Assembly: GCA_021770845.1 (NCBI GenBank) | Contig: JAETQF010000003.1 | Location: forward strand, 1-64,000 | Length of the DNA: 64,000 nucleotides | Reading direction: 5' to 3' | From: Oscillospiraceae bacterium | Lineage (GTDB): Bacteria; Bacillota; Clostridia; Oscillospirales; Oscillospiraceae | Shown: in pieces, positions 30,533 through 38,634 of the stretch | Layout of the letters: each line of letters begins with the position of its first letter | Numbering within the stretch: the stretch's first letter is position 1 | Program-made: the position numbers and the translations under genes | Notes under the pieces: model-generated | What the model was told of the DNA's origin: nothing | What the model saw: only the letters and a program-made list of their open reading frames with translations | Database searches by the model: none

Positions 30533-32602
30533 TTATTCCTCCGCCATAGCCTTCGCCGCGGCGATGGCCTTCTCCTGGGCGGGGCCGGGGCACTCCTCGT
30601 ACCGCACGAAGTGCAGGGTGAAGGAGCCCCTGGACTGGGTCATGGCCCGCAGGTCGATGGCGTAGGTCATCAGCTCGGCCATGGGGGCCTCGGCGGTGAT
30701 CACCTGCTGGCCGCCGCCGATGGGCTGCATATCCATGACGCGGCCCCGGCGCTTGTTCAGGTCGCCCAGCACGTCGCCCATGTAGCTGTCGGGCACCGTG
30801 ACCTTCAGCTCGCCCACCGGCTCCAGCAGCACGGGGGACGCCTCGGGCAGGGCGGCCTTATAGGCCAGCTGCGCCGCCGTCTTGAAGGCGATTTCGGAGG
30901 AGTCCACGGGGTGGTAGGATCCGTCGTACAGGGTGGCCTTCAGATTCACCATGGGGTAGCCCGCCAGCACGCCGTGGACGCAGGCCTCCCGCAGGCCCTT
31001 TTCCACCGCGGGGAAGAAATTCTTGGGCACCGCGCCGCCCACCACTTCCTCGCAGAACTCCAGGGACTCGCTGTCGCAGGGCTCGAAGCGGATCCACACG
31101 TCGCCGAACTGGCCGGAGCCGCCGGTCTGCTTCTTGTGGCGGCCCTGCTTGGACACCGGCTTGCGGATTTTCTCCCGATACGCGACGCGGGGCTCGGACA
31201 GCTCCACGTCCACGTTGAAGCGGGACTTCAGCTTGTTCACCAGCACGTCCATCTGGATGTCGCCGGCGGTGGTCACCACCATCTGGTGGGTCTCGGCGTT
31301 GTTCACCACGGTGAAGGTGGGATCTTCCTCGTTGAGGCGGCCCAGGCCGGCGGCGATCTTGTCCTCCTGGCCCCGGGTCTTGGGGGCGATGGCCCGGGAG
31401 AAGTTGGGCTCGGCGAAGGGGATGGGATCCAGCTTGATGAACTTCCGGGCGTCGCACAGGGTGTCGCCGGTCTTGACCTTGTCCATCTTGCCGATGGCGC
31501 CGATGTCGCCGCACAGCAGCTCCTTGACCTCCTCGCTCTTTTTGCCCTTCATGACGTACAGGCGGCCCAGCTTCTCCATCTGGCCGGTGGTGGCGTTCAC
31601 CAGGGTCATGTCGGAGGTGATGTCGCCGGACAGCACCTTGATAAAGGAGAATTTGCCGTACTGATCGGCCACGGTCTTAAAGACGAAGGCGGCGGGAACC
31701 GCGCCCTGGGAGGTGATGAACTCCTCCCGCTCGCCGTCCTTGTTGACGCCGGTGGGGGGCACGCCCTCCAGGGGGTCGGGCAGCAGATCCACGATGATGT
31801 CCAGCAGCATCAGGGTGCCCAGCCCGTTCAGGGCGGAGCCGCACACCACGGGCACCATGGAGCAGTCCTTCACGCCGGCCCGCAGGCCCTGCATGATCTC
31901 GGCGTAGGTGAAGGCCTCACCGCCGAAGAACTTCTCCATGAACTCCTCGCTGGTCTCGGCCACGGACTCCATGAGCTGGTCGTAGATCTCGTTGATCACG
32001 TCCACCTTGTCGGCGGGGATGGGGATCTCCTTGCGCTTGTTGCCGGCGGGCTCGAAGGCCCGCTTGTGGAGCACGTCCACCACGCCGGTGACCTTCTTGT
32101 TCTCGTCCCAGATGGGCACCACCAGGGGGGCCACGCTCTTGCCGAAGGTCTCCCGCAGGGTGTCAAAGGCGGAGTTGAAGTCGATGTTGTCCTCGTCCAT
32201 CTTGGAGATGTAGACGATCCGGGGCATCTTGCGCTCGTCCAGCAGGCGCCAGGCCCGCTCGGTGCCCACGGACAGGCCGCCCTTGGCGGCGCACACCAGC
32301 ACGCCCGCGTCCGCCACGGACAGGCACTCGGCCACCTCGCCGGCGAAGTCGAAGTTGCCGGGGGCGTCCAGCACGTTGATCTTGCAGCCGTTATACTCCA
32401 CCGGCGCCACGGCGGCGGAGATGGAGATCTGGCGCTTGATCTCCTCGGGGTCGTAGTCACAGACGGTGGATCCGTCGGTGGTTTTGCCCATACGGGCGAT
32501 GGCGCCGGTCATGTGCAGAAAACTCTCGACCAGGGTGGTTTTACCGTTGCCGCCGTGGCCTAACAGACAGATATTTCGGATACTGTGGGGAGAATAGCTC
32601 AT
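30533..32602 (-). CDS. EF-G-like translational GTPase (FusA paralogue)
   Basis: 689 aa with the five-domain EF-G layout. The GTPase P-loop reads GHGGNGKT instead of the AHIDAGKT of canonical EF-G; the G3 motif is DAPGNFDFAGE and the G4 motif is SKMD instead of NKxD. These are marks of the EF-G-like second paralogue of Firmicutes. The gene is not near ribosomal protein or tuf genes. It has its own promoter (TTGCCA-17-TATAAT). Its role may be ribosome recycling, stress or something else; it is not the main elongation factor. Confidence 0.92.
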   Translation of the reverse strand: MSYSPHSIRNICLLGHGGNGKTTLVESFLHMTGAIARMGKTTDGSTVCDYDPEEIKRQISISAAVAPVEYNGCKINVLDAPGNFDFAGEVAECLSVADAGVLVCAAKGGLSVGTERAWRLLDERKMPRIVYISKMDEDNIDFNSAFDTLRETFGKSVAPLVVPIWDENKKVTGVVDVLHKRAFEPAGNKRKEIPIPADKVDVINEIYDQLMESVAETSEEFMEKFFGGEAFTYAEIMQGLRAGVKDCSMVPVVCGSALNGLGTLMLLDIIVDLLPDPLEGVPPTGVNKDGEREEFITSQGAVPAAFVFKTVADQYGKFSFIKVLSGDITSDMTLVNATTGQMEKLGRLYVMKGKKSEEVKELLCGDIGAIGKMDKVKTGDTLCDARKFIKLDPIPFAEPNFSRAIAPKTRGQEDKIAAGLGRLNEEDPTFTVVNNAETHQMVVTTAGDIQMDVLVNKLKSRFNVDVELSEPRVAYREKIRKPVSKQGRHKKQTGGSGQFGDVWIRFEPCDSESLEFCEEVVGGAVPKNFFPAVEKGLREACVHGVLAGYPMVNLKATLYDGSYHPVDSSEIAFKTAAQLAYKAALPEASPVLLEPVGELKVTVPDSYMGDVLGDLNKRRGRVMDMQPIGGGQQVITAEAPMAELMTYAIDLRAMTQSRGSFTLHFVRYEECPGPAQEKAIAAAKAMAEE

Positions 32603-32656
32603 AGTTGTTCCACTCCTTAACGATTACGGTCTGGCGCAGAAACGCCGCTAAAGACA

Positions 32657-32685
32657 ATTATACAATAAATACCGCCGCTTGGCAA
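32657..32685 (-). promoter_or_regulatory. Promoter of the EF-G-like gene
   Basis: Minus-strand TTGCCA (32685-32680), 17-nt spacer, TATAAT (32662-32657). Confidence 0.65.
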
Positions 32686-32709
32686 CGGTTATTTGAGGAT
32701 TTTGACGAA

Positions 32710-33708
32710 TTATTTTCCTGCCGCTGGAAGCGGCCCGTCGGACAGATCCCGTTTGATCCCCGCGATCACCGACTCGAAGTCCTCCGCCGTTTGGATCTTG
32801 CAGGCCCGCTCCTTCCAGTAGGAGGCGTAGGGCACCCCCTTCAGATACCAGGCCAGATGCTTGCGCATCTCCAGGCAGGCGATCTTCTCCCCCTTGTGGG
32901 CCAGGGCCAATTCAAATTGGCGGGCGGCCGTGTCCATCCGTTGGGACAGGGGGGGCAGGGGCGGGATGTCCCGGCCCTCCAGGGCGGCGGCGCACTGCTC
33001 CAGCAGCCAGGGGTTGCCAAAGGCCCCCCGGCCCACCATGGCCATGTCCGCCCCGGTGACCTTCAGAATCCGCACCGCGTCCCGGGGGGAGAACACGTCC
33101 CCGTTGGCGATGACCGGGATGGACACCGCCTCCTTCACCTGGCGGATATAGTCCCAGTTGGCGCTGCCGGAATACATCTGGGTCTTGGTGCGGCCGTGGA
33201 CGGCCACGGCGGACACACCGGCGTCCTCCATCCGTTTGGCGAACTCCACGCAGTTGATGGAGCCCTTGTCCCAGCCCAGCCGGAACTTCACGGTGACGGG
33301 CTTCCCCTGGGCCCCCCGCACCACGGCGGCCGCCGCCCGCTGGGCCTTGTCCGGATCCCGCATGAGGGCGGAGCCGTCCCCGGAGTTGGCCACCTTGGGC
33401 ACGGGGCAGCCCATGTTGATGTCGATGATATCCGCCCCCGAGCCTTCCAGGGCCAGGGCCGCCCCCTTCTCCAGAAAGGGCTCGTCGCTGCCGAAGATCT
33501 GGACGGCGGCGGGGTGCTCGCCCTCCCCCAGCTTTAATAGGGTGGGGGTCTTTTTGTCCCCGTAGCACAGGGCCTTGGCGCTCACCATCTCGGTGACGGT
33601 GTAGCAGCCCGACAGCTCCCGGCACACCGCCCGGAAGGCCAGATCCGTCACCCCCGCCATGGGGCCCAGGGCCAGCCGGGTATTCAGTTCCACAGTACCG
33701 ATTTTCAT
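32710..33708 (-). CDS. tRNA-dihydrouridine synthase
   Basis: 332 aa. FMN- and NADPH-dependent reduction of uridines in the tRNA D-loop. The TIM-barrel start LALGPMAGVTDLAFR and the signature DINMGCPVPKV with catalytic Cys are plain, followed by VKFRLGWDKG and VHGRTKTQ. DusB-type in the Firmicutes sense. GGGAGC precedes ATG 33708, and a promoter (TTGCCT-17-TATGAT) lies upstream. Confidence 0.95.
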   Translation of the reverse strand: MKIGTVELNTRLALGPMAGVTDLAFRAVCRELSGCYTVTEMVSAKALCYGDKKTPTLLKLGEGEHPAAVQIFGSDEPFLEKGAALALEGSGADIIDINMGCPVPKVANSGDGSALMRDPDKAQRAAAAVVRGAQGKPVTVKFRLGWDKGSINCVEFAKRMEDAGVSAVAVHGRTKTQMYSGSANWDYIRQVKEAVSIPVIANGDVFSPRDAVRILKVTGADMAMVGRGAFGNPWLLEQCAAALEGRDIPPLPPLSQRMDTAARQFELALAHKGEKIACLEMRKHLAWYLKGVPYASYWKERACKIQTAEDFESVIAGIKRDLSDGPLPAAGK

Positions 33709-33741
33709 GGAATATGCTCCCGCTTCGTAGATTTGCCCTAT

Positions 33742-33770
33742 ATCATACCAAATTACGCCCCAAAAGGCAA
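33742..33770 (-). promoter_or_regulatory. Promoter of the dus gene
   Basis: Minus-strand TTGCCT (33770-33765), 17-nt spacer, TATGAT (33747-33742). Confidence 0.6.
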
Positions 33771-33870
33771 GACAGGTTCCGACTGCCTTTTTTCCCCCGC
33801 CGCCCTATAATAACATAGTTACCATAATATGGTTATTCTACCCATGATATCTTCCACGGAGGGATGCACT

Positions 33871-36207
33871 ATGACGGCAAACGAGGGTACCAGGCGGGAG
33901 AAGCGGGGACGGCGGCTGTCCGTCTCCATGGCCATGCGCCTGTCGGACTGGGCGGTGCGGTTCCTGCTCACGGCGGTGCTGGCCGGGGCGGAGCTGATGG
34001 GGGGCCACGCCCCCTTCGCCCTGGCGCTGGTGGGGGTGTGCCCCCCGGGCGGGGAGGGCTTTGCCGCCCTCTTGGGCGCGGCCCTGGGCTATCTGTCCTT
34101 CCGGGGGGTCATCGGCGGGCTGCGGTACATCGCCGCGGCCATGATGGTGTACGCCGTGGCCCTGGCCCTGGGCGAGTTTGAGCTGTACCGCCGGCGGTGG
34201 TTCATGCCCGGGGTGGCCGCCTTTGTCAACGGGGTGGTGGGCTTTGTCTACCAGTCCGCGGCGGGCTGGGGCCGGGGGGACTGGGTGGGCTTCGCCACCG
34301 AGGTGGTGCTCACCGCCGGGACGGTGTACCTGTTCCGGGAGGGCTTCGACGGCGTGGAGAAGCGCCGCCCCGGCGGAGGCTTCACCGTGTCCCAGGGGGC
34401 GGGGCTGCTGGCCCTGGCGGCGGCGCTGATGATGGCCCTGGCCCGGGTGACGGTGGCGGGGGACTACTCCCTGGGGCGGGTGCTGTGCGTGCCGGTGGTG
34501 GCGCTGTGCGCCTGGAAGGGAGGGCCTGGGGCGGGGGCCGCCGCCGGGGTGGCGGCGGGGCTGGCCATGGGCTTCACCGCCGGGCTGCCCGCCTGGTATA
34601 CCCTGATGTACGCCCTGCCCGGGCTGTTCACCGGCATCTTCTGCAAGCAGGGGCGGCTGATGTGCGCCGCGGCTTACGGCCTGTGCGGGGCGGCGGCCAT
34701 CCTGTGGACGTGGGAGAGCGGAACCGGGGCGGCCTTCGGCTGGGAGACGGCGGCGGGGCTGGCGGTGTTTTTAGTGCTGCCGGACAAGCTGCTCCGGCGG
34801 CTGTCGGGGCTGGCCAAGCAGGAGGAGCCCGAGGGGGAGGACGCCCGGGCCCGGGAGCTGGCCGCCAAGCGGCTGCGGCAGACCGCCGAGGCCTTCCGGT
34901 CGGTGTCAACGGGGCTGCGGCTGGCCTTCCAGCCCGTCCCCCCCAACGACGGGGACGCGGCCCGGATCTTCGACCGGGCGGCGGATCGGGTGTGCGCCAA
35001 ATGCAAGCAGAAGGAGCGCTGCTGGCAGCGGGAGTACCAGGCCACCAAGACCGCCCTGGCCGACGCCCTGCCCGCCATGCTGGATCGGGGGGCGGGGGCC
35101 ATGGAGGACTTCCCGCCCCACTTCTCCAGCCGGTGCATCCGGTTCGACACCTTCCTGGTGGCGGCAAACGGGGAGCTGTCCGCCCTGCTCAGCCGCAGGC
35201 AGTATGACAGCCGGGTGCGGGAGAGCCGGGCGGCGGTGTGCGCCCAGTACGGCCACATGGCGGCGGTGCTGGATCGGACGGCGGCGGAGCTGGCCCAGGA
35301 GCCTGCCCTGGATGTGCGCCGCCAGCGGCTCATCAAGCAGCGCATGGCAGCCCTGGGGCTGGAGGGGCGGTGCACCGTGTACTCCGACCCCTTCGGCCAC
35401 CTCCAGATCGAGGTGGAGGGCCAGGGGGCGGAGCAGCTTTGCCGGGAGGGGGAGATCGGGCGGCTGTCCGCCCTGGTGGGCTGCCCCCTCCGGGAGGTGG
35501 ACAGCGGCCGGGGCCACGCTCATCTGGGCCAGCGGGAGCCGTTGATGGCGGTGGCGGGGGTGGCCTCCTCCAACCGGGAGGGCCAGGCCGTCAGCGGGGA
35601 CGCGGGGGTGTGGTTCAAGGACGGCGGGGGGAAGCTGAACTTCCTGCTGTGCGACGGCATGGGCAGCGGCCCCGCCGCCCGGGAGGACAGCGACACCGCC
35701 CTGCGCCTGCTGGAGAAGTTCCTCCGGGCGGGGCTGGAGCCGGAGGAGGCCCTGGAGACGGTGGGGGAGGCCCTGGCCCTCCGGGGGGAGGAGCAGGGGG
35801 GCTTCACCACGGTGGATCTGCTGCAAATCGACCTGTTCAGCGGCAAGGGCGCGGTGTACAAGCTGGGGGCGGCCCCCACCTATCTGCGCCGGGGGGGCGC
35901 GGTGGAGCGGCTGGCTGGGGAGTCCCTGCCCGCCGGGGTGCCCGCCGGATCGGGGAGCGGGCCGGACGCCTTTGAGCTGGCCCTGGACGCGGGGGACTGC
36001 GTGCTGCTGGTGAGCGACGGCGTCACCACCGGCCGGGACGACCGCTGGGTGCGGCAGCTGTTGTCGGAGTTTGACGGCCTGTCCCCCCAGGAGCTGGCGG
36101 GCCGGGTGCTGAAGGAGAGCGGCGGCAAAGGGGGCGGCGGCGATGACCGCACGGTCATCGCCATCAAGCTGGACGTGCGCAGCCGCCCCGCCCAGGCCCA
36201 GGTGTGA
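33871..36207 (+). CDS. spoIIE: Stage II sporulation protein E (SpoIIE phosphatase)
   Basis: 778 aa from ATG 33871 (MTANEGTRR) behind GGAGGGA. The N-terminal half has about ten membrane helices (residues 30-300). A regulatory region follows with the Cys cluster CAKCKQKERCW. The C-terminal PP2C phosphatase domain (about 555-775) has the metal motifs FLLCDGMGSG and LVSDGV. SpoIIE dephosphorylates SpoIIAA to activate sigma-F in the forespore and helps place the polar septum. Upstream AT-rich DNA contains a TATAAT at 33806 but no clear Spo0A boxes. Confidence 0.96.
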   Translation: MTANEGTRREKRGRRLSVSMAMRLSDWAVRFLLTAVLAGAELMGGHAPFALALVGVCPPGGEGFAALLGAALGYLSFRGVIGGLRYIAAAMMVYAVALALGEFELYRRRWFMPGVAAFVNGVVGFVYQSAAGWGRGDWVGFATEVVLTAGTVYLFREGFDGVEKRRPGGGFTVSQGAGLLALAAALMMALARVTVAGDYSLGRVLCVPVVALCAWKGGPGAGAAAGVAAGLAMGFTAGLPAWYTLMYALPGLFTGIFCKQGRLMCAAAYGLCGAAAILWTWESGTGAAFGWETAAGLAVFLVLPDKLLRRLSGLAKQEEPEGEDARARELAAKRLRQTAEAFRSVSTGLRLAFQPVPPNDGDAARIFDRAADRVCAKCKQKERCWQREYQATKTALADALPAMLDRGAGAMEDFPPHFSSRCIRFDTFLVAANGELSALLSRRQYDSRVRESRAAVCAQYGHMAAVLDRTAAELAQEPALDVRRQRLIKQRMAALGLEGRCTVYSDPFGHLQIEVEGQGAEQLCREGEIGRLSALVGCPLREVDSGRGHAHLGQREPLMAVAGVASSNREGQAVSGDAGVWFKDGGGKLNFLLCDGMGSGPAAREDSDTALRLLEKFLRAGLEPEEALETVGEALALRGEEQGGFTTVDLLQIDLFSGKGAVYKLGAAPTYLRRGGAVERLAGESLPAGVPAGSGSGPDAFELALDAGDCVLLVSDGVTTGRDDRWVRQLLSEFDGLSPQELAGRVLKESGGKGGGGDDRTVIAIKLDVRSRPAQAQV

Positions 36208-36307
36208 CAACAGGTTCCAAGCCCGCGGTTGACTTTGGGGGAAGGGCGGGGTAAAATGGGGGAAAACGCCCCGTTCCGCCCGGAATGGGGGAGAGGAGGC
36301 GCCCCCG

Positions 36308-37831
36308 ATGGTGTGCAATGTGATCTCCCTGGGGCTGTACGGCGTGGAGGGCTACCCCGTCACCGCCGAGTGCGCCCTGTCCGGCGGCCTGCCCGCCTTC
36401 GACGTGGTGGGCCTGCCCGACGCCGCCGTGAAGGAGGCCCGGGAGCGGGTGCGCTCCGCCGTGAAGTCCAGCGGCTTTGACTTTCCCGTGTCCCGGATCA
36501 CGGTGAACCTGGCCCCCGCCGACCGGCGGAAGGGGGGCACGGTGTACGATCTGCCCATTTTGGTGGGCATCCTGGCGGCGGGGGGACAGCTCGCCCTGGG
36601 GAACGAGCGGGACGCCGCCTTTTTGGGGGAGCTGTCCCTGGACGGGCGGCTGCGGCCGGTGTCCGGGGTGCTGCCCATGGCGCTGGCGGCCCGGCAGGCG
36701 GGGATCCGCCGCCTGTTCGTCCCCGCCGACAACGCCCCGGAGGCCACCCTGGCGGACGGGCTGGAGGTGTTCCCGGTCAACTCCGTGGAGGAGCTGGCCG
36801 CCCACCTGTCCGGGGAGGCCCCCATCCCGCCCGCCCCGGTGTGGCAGGGGGAATTTGTCCCCGTCTCCGGCCCGGACTTTGCCGAGGTGAAGGGCCAGGA
36901 GCACACCAAGCGGGCGCTGGAGGTGGCCGCCGCCGGAGGGCACCACGTGCTCATGTCCGGCTCCCCCGGCTCGGGCAAGTCCATGATGGCCAAGCGCCTG
37001 CCGGGAATACTCCCCGATCTGACCCGGGCGGAGGCCCTGGCCTGCACGGAGATCTACTCCGTTATGGGCCTCACCTCCCGGGAGCACCCCATGGTGCGCC
37101 GCCGCCCCTTCCGCTCACCCCACCACACCATCTCCGCCGCGGGGATGACCGGGGGCGGCTCCACCCCCCGGCCGGGGGAGATCTCCCTGGCCCACAACGG
37201 GGTGCTGTTCCTGGACGAACTGCCCGAGTTCCACTCCGACGTGCTGGAGGTGCTCCGCCAGCCCCTGGAGGACGGGCAGACCCAGATCTCCCGGGTGTCC
37301 GGCTCGGTGACCTATCCCAGCCGGTTCATGCTGGTGTGCGCCATGAACCCCTGCAAGTGCGGCTGGTACGGCCACCCCTCGGGGCGGTGCACCTGCACGG
37401 AGCAGGCGGTGCGGCGGTACTTATCCCGTCTGTCCGGGCCCATGCTGGATCGGATCGACATCTGCGTGGACGTGCCCGCCCTGGACTATGACGAGCTGTC
37501 CGGTGCTTCCGCCCCGGCGGAGCCGTCGGAGGCCATCCGGGCGCGGGTGAACGCCGCCCGGAAGATCCAGACGGAACGGTACGGCCCGGACGGCCCCGCC
37601 TGCAACGCCCAGATGGGGCCCCGCGAGCTGCGGGCCTACTGCAAGCTGGACGAGCCCTGCCAGAAGCTGATCCGGGGGGCCTACGACCGGCTGGGGCTGA
37701 CGGCCCGGGGGTATGACCGGATCCTGCGGGTGGCCCGAACCATCGCCGACCTGGACGGGGCGGAGGATATCCAGGTGCACCACCTTGCCGAGGCATTGCA
37801 GTACAGGCCGCCGGAGCATCTCAGAACATAA
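36308..37831 (+). CDS. YifB/ComM family Mg-chelatase-like AAA+ ATPase
   Basis: 507 aa. N-terminal ChlI-type domain, then the AAA+ core with Walker A GSPGSGKSMMAKRLPG and Walker B GVLFLDELPEF, and a C-terminal domain with zinc-like cysteines (CNPCKCGWYGHPSGRCTC, shown here in part). The family member ComM is a branch-migration helicase in natural transformation, which fits comEC nearby; the role in Clostridia is untested. AGGAGG precedes ATG 36308. Confidence 0.94.
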   Translation: MVCNVISLGLYGVEGYPVTAECALSGGLPAFDVVGLPDAAVKEARERVRSAVKSSGFDFPVSRITVNLAPADRRKGGTVYDLPILVGILAAGGQLALGNERDAAFLGELSLDGRLRPVSGVLPMALAARQAGIRRLFVPADNAPEATLADGLEVFPVNSVEELAAHLSGEAPIPPAPVWQGEFVPVSGPDFAEVKGQEHTKRALEVAAAGGHHVLMSGSPGSGKSMMAKRLPGILPDLTRAEALACTEIYSVMGLTSREHPMVRRRPFRSPHHTISAAGMTGGGSTPRPGEISLAHNGVLFLDELPEFHSDVLEVLRQPLEDGQTQISRVSGSVTYPSRFMLVCAMNPCKCGWYGHPSGRCTCTEQAVRRYLSRLSGPMLDRIDICVDVPALDYDELSGASAPAEPSEAIRARVNAARKIQTERYGPDGPACNAQMGPRELRAYCKLDEPCQKLIRGAYDRLGLTARGYDRILRVARTIADLDGAEDIQVHHLAEALQYRPPEHLRT

Positions 37832-37832
37832 A

Positions 37833-37867
37833 AACGCCGCCCCCGGATCCTGCCCGGGGGCGGCGTT
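37833..37867. terminator. Bidirectional terminator, YifB / HAD gene
   Basis: AACGCCGCCCCCGG / CCGGGGGCGGCGTT stem, with A-run before and TCTTTT after. Confidence 0.8.
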
Positions 37868-37870
37868 CTT

Positions 37871-38500
37871 TTAGTTTACCAGCTCCTCCAGCGAGGCCAC
37901 GTACCGGCGGCACACCGCTTTCAGCTCGTCCTGCCGGTGGGCGTAGTAGGCGTCGTACACCCCCACCGTGTCCATCCCCGCTTTGGCGGCGGTGGCGCAG
38001 TTGTCCGGGCTGTCGTCAAACAGGGTGCAGTCCGGCAGCGGCGCACCCACCAGCTGGCTCAGCCGGACAAAGCACTGGGGATCCCGCTTTTCCAGGCCGA
38101 TCTCCTCGGCGAAGATCACGCGGTCAAACAGTTTCGTCAACTGGAACCGCTCCAGCACGATCCGGCACAGGGCGGGGCGGCAGGCGGTGAACAGGGCCAT
38201 GGGGATGCCCTCCTCCCGGCACTGGCGGAGGAAGGCCTCCGCCCCCGGCTTCAGGGGGGCCAGATCCCGGTAGTGGTGGAGGGCCAGGGCGTCCCACTCC
38301 GCCATAATCTCCTCCGGGCTGTCGGGGAGCTGGTAGTAGTCCCGGGTGAATTGGGCCGCGATGGGGTAGATGGAACAGGAGACCACCTTTTCATACTCCG
38401 GGGTGTTGGCCAGCCCCCGGCGGGCCAGGAACTCCCGATCCACCTCCGCCCACAGGCCGTTGGTGTCGGTGATGGTGCCGTCCAGATCGAATAAGTACAC
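37871..38500 (-). CDS. HAD-superfamily phosphatase, phosphoglycolate phosphatase-like
   Basis: 209 aa. Motif I FDLDGTITDTNG at the N-terminus (nucleophile Asp), a helical cap after it, motif II FTACRP, then motif III Lys near EKRDP and motif IV FDDSPDN. It hydrolyses a small phosphate ester; the substrate is not predictable. The start is GTG 38500 behind AAGGAG. Monocistronic, with a bidirectional terminator downstream. Confidence 0.9.
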   Translation of the reverse strand: MYLFDLDGTITDTNGLWAEVDREFLARRGLANTPEYEKVVSCSIYPIAAQFTRDYYQLPDSPEEIMAEWDALALHHYRDLAPLKPGAEAFLRQCREEGIPMALFTACRPALCRIVLERFQLTKLFDRVIFAEEIGLEKRDPQCFVRLSQLVGAPLPDCTLFDDSPDNCATAAKAGMDTVGVYDAYYAHRQDELKAVCRRYVASLEELVN

Positions 38501-38634
38501 GGGATCAACTCCTTATATCTATGGGGATAGCATACCAGATCCCGGCCCGTTGGGCAAGCTGTTTTTTCCGCCGTTGACTTGTCCTCCCGGATTGGATAAA
38601 ATAGGAGGAGTATTTCAGGAGAGGGGGCGGCGAT

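Noticed and set aside
33806-33837. Palindromic operator upstream of spoIIE
   Set aside because: Only the outer six bases on each side pair (AATAAC/GTTATT); the inner part does not, so it is likely ordinary AT-rich promoter DNA.
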